From Thermoactinomyces sp. DSM 45892 (GTDB taxonomy: Bacteria > Bacillota > Bacilli > Thermoactinomycetales > Thermoactinomycetaceae), in the NCBI RefSeq assembly GCF_900107305.1, contig NZ_FNPL01000018.1, positions 1 to 64,000 on the forward strand: a stretch of 64,000 nucleotides of DNA, read 5' to 3'. The notes beneath the pieces were generated by a model, which was not told where the DNA came from, searched no databases, and worked only from the letters and a program-made list of their open reading frames with translations. Shown piece by piece: positions 24,132 to 33,257 of this stretch. The position numbers and the translations under genes are program-made. Position 1 is the stretch's first letter; each line of letters opens with the position of its first letter.

Positions 24132-25136
24132 CTAAGTGTTTTTTATCGTTGTCTTTGTAGCAGACATCATCTCATAAATTTTCTTATCTAATTGCCCTTC
24201 GCTGATCCAGCCTACAAATGAATGAAGGATATGATAACGGTTATCGAGGATAGCCACCGCTACAAACGGAAAATGTTTCTTATGATGATAGCGGACATCA
24301 AGCCACCGTACTTCATAGCCAAATGGGTGCTCGATGACTTGTGGATAGCCATAACTGGTAAAGGATAAAAAAGCATCGATTGCTTCTGCCTGTTTCGAGT
24401 GATGGGTGGCTGGATGATGGTCGAATTCGGTGGTAAGTTGTCCGGTCCAGAGCAATTTACCACCTCGGATTTCACCCATTCGCACTTCCGCCTGAGTCTC
24501 GTATACACAATTCCATTGACCCCATCGAGCAGTTGGGATTACGGTATAGGAGCCTGGTGCGTTTACTTGTCTTCTTACCCATCTAAGCCAACGATGATGC
24601 ACACAGGTTCGCCATATTAAATATAGACCGATGACGATATAAATAGAGAAAAAGATATAGCCTGCATAAGCAGGAAAAAACCACCATATGACAAATCCTG
24701 CAATATGCAATATAAACAAGAAAGGATCAAAAATATTGATAATGTCCCATGCCACCCATTTATTCGAAAAGGGACGTAGTGCTTGTGTCCCGTACGAATT
24801 AAATAAGTCAATAAAGACATGAATGAGAACAGCAATAAAACTCCACAACCATACATGTGTTGTATTGGATGCTGGAAATACAAAATGGAGAACGAGGGTT
24901 AAGAGAGTAGGCCAGACCAACCACATGGGTAGAGAATGGGTCCAACCTCTATGATTTCGAATATAGGCAGGATTGCCCTTTAGACGATACAATGTATCTA
25001 TGTCAGGTGTTTGGGAGCCAACTACTGTACCTAATAATACAGCATGAGCTGTGGCTAGATCGTTTGCCACTACTGGATCGATTTGTGCTAATCCAAAAAG
25101 ACCTAATCCCATGACAAGGTGGGTGCCTGTATCCAT
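24132..25136 (-). CDS. yfhP: YfhP-like metal-dependent hydrolase, membrane protein
   Basis: The 334-residue protein begins MDTGTHLVMGLGL and carries TPDIDTLYRLKGNPAY, NHRGWTHSLP, and HVFIDLFNSYGTQALRPFS. This His/Asp set is that of the YdjM/DUF457 family (LexA-binding, membrane-bound hydrolases), and the gene context next to mutY matches yfhP of B. subtilis. About four membrane helices lie in the first half, and a soluble C-terminal domain follows. TAGGAGGA precedes the ATG. The biochemical substrate is unknown. Confidence 0.88.
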   Translation of the reverse strand: MDTGTHLVMGLGLFGLAQIDPVVANDLATAHAVLLGTVVGSQTPDIDTLYRLKGNPAYIRNHRGWTHSLPMWLVWPTLLTLVLHFVFPASNTTHVWLWSFIAVLIHVFIDLFNSYGTQALRPFSNKWVAWDIINIFDPFLFILHIAGFVIWWFFPAYAGYIFFSIYIVIGLYLIWRTCVHHRWLRWVRRQVNAPGSYTVIPTARWGQWNCVYETQAEVRMGEIRGGKLLWTGQLTTEFDHHPATHHSKQAEAIDAFLSFTSYGYPQVIEHPFGYEVRWLDVRYHHKKHFPFVAVAILDNRYHILHSFVGWISEGQLDKKIYEMMSATKTTIKNT

Positions 25137-25182
25137 AGTGTCCTCCTATTCATAAAAAGGTATTTGAAAGCAGAAAGGAACG

Positions 25183-25503
25183 GTGAGGGTGAGTCAATTT
25201 ACAGTGTTTGTTGAATATCGGATTCAAGAAGATTCCATTTCTATGTTTCAAGATCAGTACTTTACCCAAATTCGCGAACAGATAAAAAATCAGTTGGAAC
25301 ATATCGTACATCATGAGTTCCTACTATCCGAAGCTCAAGTGGGACAAGTTGTAGAAGTAATTCAGGTGGAAGACCATGATGTGATCGCCTCATTAAAAGA
25401 GCTTCGTATTGGATTTACGCCATCGTGGTTCCATTCACTAGATTCTCATATTGTGGGCGGTAGGTCAAAAATAAAATTGTGGACGTTTCGTAGGTGTGAT
25501 TGA
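25183..25503 (+). CDS. Hypothetical protein
   Basis: This soluble protein of about 105 residues has no recognised family. It reads as a small alpha/beta protein (VSQFTVFVEYRIQ..., then a helical middle, then VVEVIQVEDHDVIASLKEL). GTG at 25183 is open, and GTG at 25189 is an equal alternative; AAAGGA lies 4 or 10 nt before. It is divergent from yfhP and 81 nt ahead of mutY. Confidence 0.6.
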   Translation: MRVSQFTVFVEYRIQEDSISMFQDQYFTQIREQIKNQLEHIVHHEFLLSEAQVGQVVEVIQVEDHDVIASLKELRIGFTPSWFHSLDSHIVGGRSKIKLWTFRRCD

Positions 25504-25584
25504 AATTATAACGATTTGATTACATTATTATACTTTTGATGAAAAAAAGTCTGTTTCTTATATAATTAGTTGTAGGAGGCAAGT

Positions 25585-26670
25585 ATGCAATCAATCATGA
25601 ATACAATGGTGAGACCAGAGTCTACTATTGTTTCGACGATTCAAACCGAGCTTTTACATTGGTATGCTTGTTATAAGCGAGATTTACCATGGCGAAAAGA
25701 TCAAGATCCATATAAGATTTGGGTTTCAGAAATTATGCTTCAGCAAACTCGGGTGAGTACCGTTATCCCTTATTTTAACCGTTTTATTGAACGTTTTCCC
25801 ACTATTACAGACTTAGCGAAGGCAAGTGATGACGATGTAATAAAGATGTGGGAAGGATTGGGCTACTATTCTCGTGTGAGAAACCTTCATTCTGCGGTAA
25901 AAGAGGTAGCAGACCAGTATGGTGGTAGAGTACCTGATCAAGTAGAAGAGATTTCTCGTTTAAAAGGGATTGGTCCCTATACTGCGGGTGCTATTTTAAG
26001 TATTGCCTACCAAAAGAAAGTACCAGCAGTAGATGGCAATGTGATGCGGGTATACTCACGGATTTTTGCTTTGTATGATGATATAGCATTGCCAGCAACT
26101 CGCAAGAAAATGGAAGCGATAGGGGAAGATGTGATTCCAGAACATGCCCCTGGTGATTTTAATCAAGCGTTGATGGAGCTAGGAGCTACGATTTGTACAC
26201 CGACCTCTCCGCAGTGCCTATTTTGCCCGGTGTCATCCGTTTGTGAGGCAAAGGAACAAGGGTTGCAAGATGAATTGCCACAGAAAAAGAAAACAAAGGC
26301 ACCTACCCCTGTTTCGGTACGATTTGCTTGGATTGAATCGGATCATTCTGTTTTTGTTGTAAAACGTCCAGATAAAGGATTGTTAGCAGGGATGTGGTCG
26401 CTTCCCACTTTTGATCGGGAAGACCCATCCGCTGAGTTAGAGCAATATCTCCTTGCTCATAGATGGTCTGTGCGAAGTAGAGAAGTGAAAGCGAAGATAG
26501 ATCATGTTTTTAGCCATCGTCATTGGTTTATCGAGATCGAGCGAATCAAGTTAGATCAGGTTCCCTTTGAATGTGGTGAGAACGAGGAATGGATAGATTT
26601 GAATAGTATCCATCAAAAAGCGTTTCCTAATGTTTATCGAAAAGCAATTTCAGTTATGAAAAAACAATAA
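25585..26670 (+). CDS. mutY: A/G-specific adenine DNA glycosylase MutY
   Basis: MutY removes adenine paired with 8-oxoguanine. The helix-hairpin-helix LKGIGPYTAGAIL near residue 128 and VDGNVMRV with the catalytic Asp are present. The iron-sulfur loop has four cysteines spaced C-x6-C-x2-C-x5-C (about residues 207-223). A C-terminal NUDIX-like domain (from about 245) recognises the oxidised base. The 361-residue length is typical. AGGAGG precedes the ATG. Confidence 0.95.
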   Translation: MQSIMNTMVRPESTIVSTIQTELLHWYACYKRDLPWRKDQDPYKIWVSEIMLQQTRVSTVIPYFNRFIERFPTITDLAKASDDDVIKMWEGLGYYSRVRNLHSAVKEVADQYGGRVPDQVEEISRLKGIGPYTAGAILSIAYQKKVPAVDGNVMRVYSRIFALYDDIALPATRKKMEAIGEDVIPEHAPGDFNQALMELGATICTPTSPQCLFCPVSSVCEAKEQGLQDELPQKKKTKAPTPVSVRFAWIESDHSVFVVKRPDKGLLAGMWSLPTFDREDPSAELEQYLLAHRWSVRSREVKAKIDHVFSHRHWFIEIERIKLDQVPFECGENEEWIDLNSIHQKAFPNVYRKAISVMKKQ

Positions 26671-26753
26671 AAAACGCGATCATTTTGTATTTTTATACAG
26701 ATGACAAATAAGTGATGATTACATTCTTAGATAAATGTAAGGGGAGAGCCTGA

Positions 26754-28259
26754 GTGCAAGAAAAAGATAAAGATAAAGAGAAGAGAGAGCCAGACAGGCT
26801 TGATCAGGAGGATACGGGGAATTCAGAGGCTACCGAAAAGGAATCCGATTCGTTTCTGGTGCTAGAGGAAAATAGTGAAGTTCCCCTATCTGATACGTCT
26901 AAGTGGAACTTTACGGAGTTAGAAAAAGTATTGGAAGAGCAGGGAGAGCTTGCGCAAGATGAATCAGAAGCTCATGCCGAGATAGAACCATCTGCTACTT
27001 CAGAAGAAATGAAACAGGATACAGAGTTACAAGACATCAAGCAAACAAAGCATGATGCTAGTAGATTAGCTTCTGATTCGGAAGAATCGCAAGAGTCCGA
27101 GGTAGATGAAGATTCCTTTTTACAAAACCTACATCAAGAAACTCGTAGTACCCTTTTGACGAATGAGGAAGAGCTAGTTGATTCGAAAAAAGAAGAAGAT
27201 TTATCTACTAAAAACCTTGATTCAGAAAAGAGGAGCGCTAAAAAGACGAAAAAGTGGTTTGTGAGTGCCTTAGCGTTTCTATTTGTATTAGGGGCTGTCT
27301 ATCTCTGGGTTACGCAAGACGCAAGTAATAATCCTCGTGCCAGTGAAGAGAAAGTGAAAGTACCACCTCAGAAAATCACCTTAACAGCAAAAGGGAAAAA
27401 TTTTGAGCTTGATTTGCGTACGATTGGCTATGATGGAAAAGATGCTACTAAGATTGATCAGAAGAAACTCGCAGCATGGCTAGATGATGTAAAAAAGCAA
27501 GTCGATATACCGATGAAAAATGCCTCTCAGAAAAAAGTAGGGACTCCTATTACACCTGAGCAAGCAGGTTCAGTGGTGGACGTACAAACCGTTCAAGAGT
27601 GGTTGACTGATATTAAGTCTATGGTAAACCAAACGAAAGAACTTCCATTCATTACGGTTGAACCACAAGTTACTACGAAGGATATTGAAAAAGCCAGTAG
27701 CAAATTAGTGGGAAGCTTTAAGACCACCTTTGATCCAGGGAACGAAAATCGAACGATTAATATCAAAAAATCATCCGAAACGATTGATGGTCTTGTCTTA
27801 CTTCCTGGTGAAGAGTTTTCATTTAATAAGGTAGTTGGAGAGCGTACGGTGGCGCGTGGCTATAAAAAAGCAGGTGTCATCGTGAAAGGAGAGCTCGCCG
27901 AGGATATAGGCGGTGGGATCTGTCAGGTTTCCAGTACGTTGTTTAATAGTGTAGATAGGGCAAAGGTGCAAATTACCCGCCGAATTTCCCACAGTAAAGA
28001 AGTTCCATATGTGCCACCAGGCAGAGATGCCACTGTCTCATGGGGAGGACCTGATTTTCGCTTTAAAAATAGTTACAACAAGCCGATGGTGATTCGTATT
28101 ACCGTCAGCGGTGGGACGATTCAAATTAATACGTATACGGCCCCAGGAGCAGAAAGAGGAAAGACTCAACCGCTACCTCCAGAAAAGTTTAGTAAAAGTA
28201 CAGATAGCGGGGCAAAGTCGGAAAAAGATCGTTCAGAAAAGGAAACCAAAACTCCATAG
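26754..28259 (+). CDS. VanW family protein with acidic N-terminal region
   Basis: The first 165 residues are very acidic, low-complexity and probably cytoplasmic. One membrane helix follows (KKWFVSALAFLFVLGAVYLW). The extracellular part has a YoaR-like/PG_binding_4 region and then a VanW domain (about 320-470): LLPGEEFSFNKVVGERT, AEDIGGGICQVSSTLF, and FRFKNSYNKPMVI. VanW-type proteins accompany glycopeptide-resistance and cell-wall genes but their activity is unproven. The start is GTG after GGGGAGAG. The C-terminal tail is Lys/Glu/Ser rich. The gene stands alone with its own terminator. Confidence 0.88.
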   Translation: MQEKDKDKEKREPDRLDQEDTGNSEATEKESDSFLVLEENSEVPLSDTSKWNFTELEKVLEEQGELAQDESEAHAEIEPSATSEEMKQDTELQDIKQTKHDASRLASDSEESQESEVDEDSFLQNLHQETRSTLLTNEEELVDSKKEEDLSTKNLDSEKRSAKKTKKWFVSALAFLFVLGAVYLWVTQDASNNPRASEEKVKVPPQKITLTAKGKNFELDLRTIGYDGKDATKIDQKKLAAWLDDVKKQVDIPMKNASQKKVGTPITPEQAGSVVDVQTVQEWLTDIKSMVNQTKELPFITVEPQVTTKDIEKASSKLVGSFKTTFDPGNENRTINIKKSSETIDGLVLLPGEEFSFNKVVGERTVARGYKKAGVIVKGELAEDIGGGICQVSSTLFNSVDRAKVQITRRISHSKEVPYVPPGRDATVSWGGPDFRFKNSYNKPMVIRITVSGGTIQINTYTAPGAERGKTQPLPPEKFSKSTDSGAKSEKDRSEKETKTP

Positions 28260-28283
28260 TATAATGGAAGATAAATATCTTGG

Positions 28284-28324
28284 GATGTGCGTGGGCTAGA
28301 TAGTGCTCACATACATCCTTTTTT
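28284..28324 (+). terminator. Terminator after the VanW-type gene
   Basis: GGATGTGCGTGGGC pairs with GCTCACATACATCC, followed by TTTTTTCG. Confidence 0.85.
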
Positions 28325-28396
28325 CGTTATGGGTATAGATCTCTCTCCTAGAAGAAAGGATGAAGAATAAATAGAGAATTTAGGGAGAGAGACCAA

Positions 28397-29053
28397 ATGA
28401 AATGTAATGGGTCCACCATTTGGATTTTCCGAGTTTCGGGGATCCTGTCTGTAGTCGGTGCTATCTTGATGTGGTTGCTTCTTCAACAAACAAAAAATGA
28501 TTATGCTACGACTGCTCAGTTTATTGTCGAGAGAAGCTCGTCTTTTTTCTTCTGGTATATAAGTAGTGGGGTACTAGTAGTCATCGGTTTATTGATTTCA
28601 TGTACATGGAATGTGAGATTCGTATCTCCTGAGTGGAAGTGGATGGGACAGATTGCTTGGTTTATTCATTTATCAGGCATTTGCCTTGTGATCTTATATT
28701 TATTTGCTCAAGGGATTATTGTGCCACTTGCTCACGCTACAGGGGAATTTCAAGGAAACATCGGTCTTTTTTATGCACTTAGTCAATTAGAAAAAAGTTT
28801 AGTTCATCTATTAACGTATGTGATTCCGTCTGTTCTTTCGATTGGTGGACTCCTATATTGTTTTGTTTTATTTACCGCTTCACAGGTTCAAGGATCGGTT
28901 TGTGTTCTACACTTTGTTTTATGGACGGGAATCTTACTAAGTAGCTTGCTATGTCATGTTGGAGTTCCGAACCTCTCGATCTGGATTTGGTCGGTTCTCT
29001 TTCCCGTCGTCACTTGGCATACCGGGGGCCTAACGAAATATCAAAATGCATAA
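28397..29053 (+). CDS. Polytopic membrane protein of unknown function
   Basis: The 218-residue product has six hydrophobic helices (about 8-28, 50-70, 87-110, 127-150, 155-175, 185-203) and short loops. No family motif is recognised. TTAGGGAGAGAG lies upstream of the ATG. It precedes the protease gene on the same strand by 77 nt; no functional link is evident. Confidence 0.7.
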   Translation: MKCNGSTIWIFRVSGILSVVGAILMWLLLQQTKNDYATTAQFIVERSSSFFFWYISSGVLVVIGLLISCTWNVRFVSPEWKWMGQIAWFIHLSGICLVILYLFAQGIIVPLAHATGEFQGNIGLFYALSQLEKSLVHLLTYVIPSVLSIGGLLYCFVLFTASQVQGSVCVLHFVLWTGILLSSLLCHVGVPNLSIWIWSVLFPVVTWHTGGLTKYQNA

Positions 29054-29130
29054 AGTCACTTACTCCTTTTTGCAGGTAATCATTAGATGAAGATCTAATT
29101 AAATGCAGATAGGAAAGTGAGGAGACTGGG

Positions 29131-30399
29131 ATGCGGTTGAGAAATAGAGAGTGGTATGAAAAATACGCGCATCGACTTGATCCTGATTTGCGTGTGCAAC
29201 TAAGCCGTAAGAAGCAATTAGATAAGGAGTCCATATCGGTCTCGTATCCAACCATTATACAGTTTGATAAAGACGAATCGGTTGATACGTATGCGCTAGC
29301 AAATTGGTGTACCGAGCGAGGGGGGAGTGTTCTAGGAGAAATTCCTTTGATCGATGCAATCTATGGTGAGTTTTCAGCGGAGTTATTAGAAGAACTAGTG
29401 GTTCATCATCAAGTAGAGCATTTATATCTAGATCGACGTGTATATGTCTCATTAGACCTATCTACAAAATCGACCGGTGTGAGACAACTCCAGTTTGAGC
29501 GGCATTTATCTGGTGTGGGGATCACCATTGCCATTTTAGATACCGGACTGTTTCCACATCCAGATCTCGTGACTCCTGTTTCACGGATCGCAGGGTTTGT
29601 AGACTTGGTTCAAGGGAAGACGGATTATTACGATGATCATGGCCACGGAACTCACTGTGCAGGAAGTGCCGCTGGAAATGGGTTTAGTTCACAAGGGTTA
29701 TACGTGGGTGCCGCTCCAGAGGCCAAGATAGTAGGAGTGAAGGTACTGGACAAACATGGTGGAGGGAAGCTTTCGACCGTTGTTCGCGGGATCGAGTGGT
29801 GTGTGATGCATCAGAAGGAGTATCAATTAGATATATTGTCCCTCTCACTAGGTGCTCCTGCTATCCAATCTTATCGAAAAGATCCCCTCGCACAGGCTTC
29901 GCGTATTGCTTGGCATAATGGGATTATGGTTTGTACAGCGGCAGGTAATGATGGTCCGAAGCCAGGGACGATCAGTAGCCCAGGACATGATCCACTTATT
30001 TTAACAGTTGGTGCTGCCTATCATGAGATAGCTACCTTTTCGAGTCGTGGCCCTACCAAGGATGGATGGATGAAGCCAGATCTCTACGCGCCAGGGAGCG
30101 ACATTATCTCATTAAATGCACCAGGCTCCGAGTTAGAGTTACAATTTGCAGATAAATGTGTGGATGAACATTATTTACGACTGTCAGGCACTTCGATGGC
30201 AACCCCGTATGTGGCGGGCATATGTGCGTTACTCTTAGAGGAAAACCCCAATCTCACACCCAATGATCTAAAAGCGATTTTAACGAGTACGGCGAAGGAG
30301 ATTTCAGGAGAGTTAGCAGGTAATGTATGTGCAGTAGCGGCAGTGGAGTTAGCGAAACACTATCGTCAATTTCAAAGGAATCAATTGTCATCTCCGTAA
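29131..30399 (+). CDS. Subtilisin-like serine protease (S8, AprX-like)
   Basis: This 422-residue S8 peptidase has its catalytic triad in AILDTGLFPHPD (Asp), HGHGTHCAGSAAG (His) and LSGTSMATPYVAG (Ser), with the oxyanion Asn in TAAGNDGP. An N-terminal stretch of about 120 residues resembles an inhibitor/prodomain. There is no signal peptide, as in intracellular AprX-type enzymes, so it probably works in the cytoplasm or leaves by another route. The start ATG follows AAGTGAGGAGAC. A T-box follows the gene. Confidence 0.93.
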   Translation: MRLRNREWYEKYAHRLDPDLRVQLSRKKQLDKESISVSYPTIIQFDKDESVDTYALANWCTERGGSVLGEIPLIDAIYGEFSAELLEELVVHHQVEHLYLDRRVYVSLDLSTKSTGVRQLQFERHLSGVGITIAILDTGLFPHPDLVTPVSRIAGFVDLVQGKTDYYDDHGHGTHCAGSAAGNGFSSQGLYVGAAPEAKIVGVKVLDKHGGGKLSTVVRGIEWCVMHQKEYQLDILSLSLGAPAIQSYRKDPLAQASRIAWHNGIMVCTAAGNDGPKPGTISSPGHDPLILTVGAAYHEIATFSSRGPTKDGWMKPDLYAPGSDIISLNAPGSELELQFADKCVDEHYLRLSGTSMATPYVAGICALLLEENPNLTPNDLKAILTSTAKEISGELAGNVCAVAAVELAKHYRQFQRNQLSSP

Positions 30400-30460
30400 G
30401 TGTTGACTTTCGAACCTAATTTACATAATATAGGAATACCCTACACAATATAAAGAAAAC

Positions 30461-30762
30461 GCTGTGACAAGGAATAGTAAAGTGATTGAATCTAGTATAG
30501 AGAGTGGAATCCATCGGCTGAGAGATTCTACCTAGAAACAAACTTGAACCCGCCCTTGTAGTGGCTGATGATAGACTGTTTTTGCTTTCTAGAAATCAGA
30601 TCGGAGCTGACCGTTATCTCAGAGTTATGCAGATGAAATGAGTTGTATTTTTATATACTACTGATCTGCATAAATAGAGATAAATTCATGGTTCGTGAGT
30701 TTAAATAAGGTGGTATCGCGGAAGAAGCCCTTTCGTCCTTAATGGGATGATCGGGTTTTTTA
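30461..30762 (+). promoter_or_regulatory. T-box leader (proline) of proC
   Basis: A long structured leader precedes proC. Stem I starts near 30461 (GACAAGGAATAGTAAAG), with the apical GGCTGAGAGA region near 30518. The specifier bulge contains TTGAACCCGCCC near 30547; both natural registers read a proline codon (CCC or CCG). The T-box sequence AAATAAGGTGGTATCGCGG is at 30703-30721, and AGCCC...CGTCC/GGGATG...CGGGTTTTTT forms the terminator at 30726-30760. Uncharged tRNA-Pro would stabilise the antiterminator and switch on proline synthesis. TTGACT at 30403 with an AT-rich -10 near 30424-30431 is the likely promoter. Confidence 0.85.
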
Positions 30763-30870
30763 TGTACTTTTTATTTGTTTTTTATTTGTTTTTATTTTAC
30801 TTTTTATTTGCGTTTCATTTGTTTTTATTTTGCTTTTTTTATTAGAAGCATAGGATACGGAGGAGAAAAA

Positions 30871-31725
30871 GTGTCAAATCATATTTATGAAAATCTTCGT
30901 GTGGGATTTATCGGCGCAGGTTCCATTACCGAGGCCATGATTGCAGGATTAACGAAGGGGAGAGTGATTCCGCCGCGTAACATATCAGTGGTAAATCGCT
31001 CTAACCATAATCGGCTGAAAGAGCTAGAAGAGCTTTATCAACTATCTCCTCATTCCCATGATGAACAAGCTATTTTAGAGTCTGATGTCATCGTACTTGC
31101 GATCAAACCAAATGTTGCTAGCCAAGTTTTACAGGTTTGGGGTCAGAAGTTTCGAGAGAACCAATTGATTCTCTCTGTGATCGCAGGCGTGAGTACTGAA
31201 CAAATCGAGATGGCTTGTTCGCAAAGAGTAGCTGTTGTACGTACAATGCCAAATACCTCCGCGGCAGTAGGTCGATCTGCAACTGCAATCTGCCCTGGGC
31301 GTTATGTGAAGGAAGATCATTTCTCTATCTCTACAACCATTTTAGAGGCAATCGGTATCGTGCTAGAAGTTCAAGAGTCGCAGATGGATGCTGTAACAGG
31401 ACTTGCAGGGAGTGGACCAGCTTATTTCTACTACATGGTCGAAGCCATGCAAAAAGCAGGGGTTTACGTGGGGCTTGAATCAGATATCGCTCGTCAGTTT
31501 ATCATCCAGACTTGTATTGGCGCTGCAGAGATGTTACTTCATACTGAGAAAGAGCCTTCTCGTCTGCGTGAAGAAGTTACCTCTGAAGGTGGGACAACGT
31601 TTGCAGGGTTAACAACCTTGAGGGAATTTCATTTTGAGGAAGCGATCTGTGAGGCTATTACCAAAGCCACAGAACGTTCACAAGAGTTAGGAAAACCTAC
31701 GGACTACTTGAGCTCTCGATGTTAG
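30871..31725 (+). CDS. proC: Pyrroline-5-carboxylate reductase
   Basis: ProC reduces pyrroline-5-carboxylate to proline with NAD(P)H. The Rossmann loop VGFIGAGSITEAMIAG is near the N-terminus, followed by ILAIKP-like VIVLAIKPNV, VVRTMPNTSAAVG, and the C-terminal GLAGSGPAYFYYMVEAM signature. The frame is open far upstream, but ACGGAGGAG before GTG 30871 fixes the start (284 residues). Control by the proline T-box matches the function. Confidence 0.93.
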   Translation: MSNHIYENLRVGFIGAGSITEAMIAGLTKGRVIPPRNISVVNRSNHNRLKELEELYQLSPHSHDEQAILESDVIVLAIKPNVASQVLQVWGQKFRENQLILSVIAGVSTEQIEMACSQRVAVVRTMPNTSAAVGRSATAICPGRYVKEDHFSISTTILEAIGIVLEVQESQMDAVTGLAGSGPAYFYYMVEAMQKAGVYVGLESDIARQFIIQTCIGAAEMLLHTEKEPSRLREEVTSEGGTTFAGLTTLREFHFEEAICEAITKATERSQELGKPTDYLSSRC

Positions 31726-31740
31726 AGAGCTCTACTTTTT
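31709..31740 (+). terminator. Terminator overlapping the proC stop
   Basis: GAGCTCTC pairs with GAGAGCTC; the TAG stop lies in the loop and TACTTTTTC follows. Confidence 0.75.
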
Positions 31741-31943
31741 CTTACATGGAAAAATTTACATCATTGTAAATAGGAATGAAAGTATATATCATAATCATCA
31801 CATCGTTAAGGTAAAGAATAACAGAAATGAAAGATTTTCATTTTCTCCAAAAAGCAGATCACGAAATTAAATTCTGAAACGTTTGTTTTATATCTTTCAG
31901 ATTTTGGCAATAAAGGAAAATAGGAACGCTTTTCTGGAGGTGA

Positions 31944-32498
31944 ATGGATATCTTACAGAATCGAGGCGACATGATGCGGGTAGAAAGTTACAAGCATCAA
32001 GATGTTTTGCACCGAATCTGGAAAACCTCTTTTGTCCTTCATGAAGATGATCGTCAAGTAGTGATTGCGAATGAAGATGTGGAAGTCATTCAACCGGATG
32101 GAACTGATGCAGTTTTCGCAGGCATTGCCATTACGATTTTTCCTAAGGACGAATGGTTTAATACGGTTTGCGTGTATAGGAATTCGGACAAGCTCCGGTA
32201 CTATTACACCAACATCGCCTCACCTGTGAGATTGGATCGCACGAAAAATGTCATAACGTATATCGATTATGACCTTGATATTATCACCTATTCTGATTTA
32301 AGATTTCAAATTGTGGATCAGGATGAATATGAGGTAAATCAAGTTCGATATGCGTACCCCTCGCAGGTAATGTTGCAGATTGAACAAGCTGTACATAAGA
32401 TCACGGATTTGATCCATACTCGATCAGCTCCATTTGCTCCAGAAATTGCCCCATATTGGTTTAGGCAGTATCGTTCCCTGATCAAAGGAGAGGGATGA
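31944..32498 (+). CDS. DUF402 nucleoside tri-/diphosphate phosphatase (Ntdp-like)
   Basis: The 184-residue protein has DUF402 features: YKHQDVLHRIWKTSF at the start, ITIFPKDEWFNTVCVY, the acidic metal-binding strand YIDYDLDIITY, and a C-terminal helix. The B. subtilis (YgaC) and S. aureus homologues hydrolyse nucleoside tri- and diphosphates with divalent metal. GGAGGTGA abuts ATG 31944. The double ATG at 31971/31974 is an alternative start, and the family normally begins near there. It precedes the signal peptidase gene by 4 nt, so the two are an operon. Confidence 0.82.
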   Translation: MDILQNRGDMMRVESYKHQDVLHRIWKTSFVLHEDDRQVVIANEDVEVIQPDGTDAVFAGIAITIFPKDEWFNTVCVYRNSDKLRYYYTNIASPVRLDRTKNVITYIDYDLDIITYSDLRFQIVDQDEYEVNQVRYAYPSQVMLQIEQAVHKITDLIHTRSAPFAPEIAPYWFRQYRSLIKGEG

Positions 32499-32502
32499 TG
32501 GA

Positions 32503-33039
32503 GTGAATGTAGTCAGTCTCGTTCAACATCGTGTGACGAAGTGGATTGTCTTGGCAATGTTTGGTGTATCAATCGCGATTGGAGTCAATCAATTTATAAT
32601 TGCGATGTCAATTGTAAACGGAACATCCATGCAACCGACCCTGCACGATGGAGATCGTTTGTTAGTCAACAAATTTTCATTTTTGTTTCACACACCACAG
32701 CGAGGGGATGTTGTCACGTTTCAAGATCCCTCTAACGAAAATCGATATCTCGTAAAACGAGTGATCGGGGTACCAACTGACAGGATTGAAATTAGAGACG
32801 GGAAGCTTCTACGAAATGGACAAGTCGTAACGGAACCCTATATCGATACCAGGATTGAAGATGGAGATTACGGCCCGATCGTAGTGCAAAAAGGAACCAT
32901 TTTTGTGATGGGAGATAATCGGCACCGTTTTGCTTCCCGAGATAGCAGATACGATACAGTGGGTCAGGTTTCTGTAAAGTTGATCGAGGGAAAAGTTGAA
33001 TGGATTTTGTGGAGACCATCCTTAAGTGCTCATCTTTGA
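32503..33039 (+). CDS. sipS: Type I signal peptidase
   Basis: This enzyme cuts signal peptides from exported proteins on the outer face of the membrane. A single N-terminal helix (about 13-38) is followed by the Ser box (NGTSMQPTLHDGDRLLVNKF), the Lys box (RYLVKRVIGVPTDRIEIRDG), and the GDNRHRFASRDSR box. The 178-residue length fits the Bacillus P-type SipS group. The start is GTG at 32503, with AAAGGAGAGGG upstream. The specific paralogue name is uncertain. Confidence 0.92.
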   Translation: MNVVSLVQHRVTKWIVLAMFGVSIAIGVNQFIIAMSIVNGTSMQPTLHDGDRLLVNKFSFLFHTPQRGDVVTFQDPSNENRYLVKRVIGVPTDRIEIRDGKLLRNGQVVTEPYIDTRIEDGDYGPIVVQKGTIFVMGDNRHRFASRDSRYDTVGQVSVKLIEGKVEWILWRPSLSAHL

Positions 33040-33100
33040 CTAATTTTTAAAAACTATTGCAAATGTGGTTAAAAGTCAAAGATTGTTCACAAAAATGAAT

Positions 33101-33128
33101 TTGCCTATGTGGAAAAAAAGAGCATAAT
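33101..33128 (+). promoter_or_regulatory. Likely codY promoter
   Basis: TTGCCT (33101-33106) and CATAAT (33123-33128) are 16 bp apart. This leaves a leader of about 120 nt. Confidence 0.5.
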
Positions 33129-33144
33129 AGGTAAAGTACATTTC

Positions 33145-33159
33145 AATCTTTCGAAAATC
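33145..33159 (+). promoter_or_regulatory. Possible CodY box in the codY leader
   Basis: AATCTTTCGAAAATC matches 11 of 15 positions of AATTTTCWGAAAATT and centres on a perfect TTTCGAAA. Its position after the promoter would allow autorepression. Degenerate boxes are common in AT-rich DNA. Confidence 0.35.
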
Positions 33160-33257
33160 CAATCCTGTTGAAAAAAATCCTCATTTGTCAGAATAGATGT
33201 TTTGACAATAAGGTCCATTTAAATGATAGGTTTGCAAAAAATAGGAGGCATTTACTC

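Noticed and set aside
28111-28299. Short open frame overlapping the end of the VanW-type gene
   Set aside because: It lies in another phase of a well-supported gene and runs into the terminator; no ribosome site.
30775-30870. Hydrophobic N-terminal extension of ProC
   Set aside because: It is encoded by a T-rich spacer right after the T-box terminator; GGAGGAG before GTG 30871 marks the start.
33168-33257. 30-residue N-terminal extension of CodY
   Set aside because: AGGAGG lies before ATG 33258 and the protein from there has exactly the standard length.
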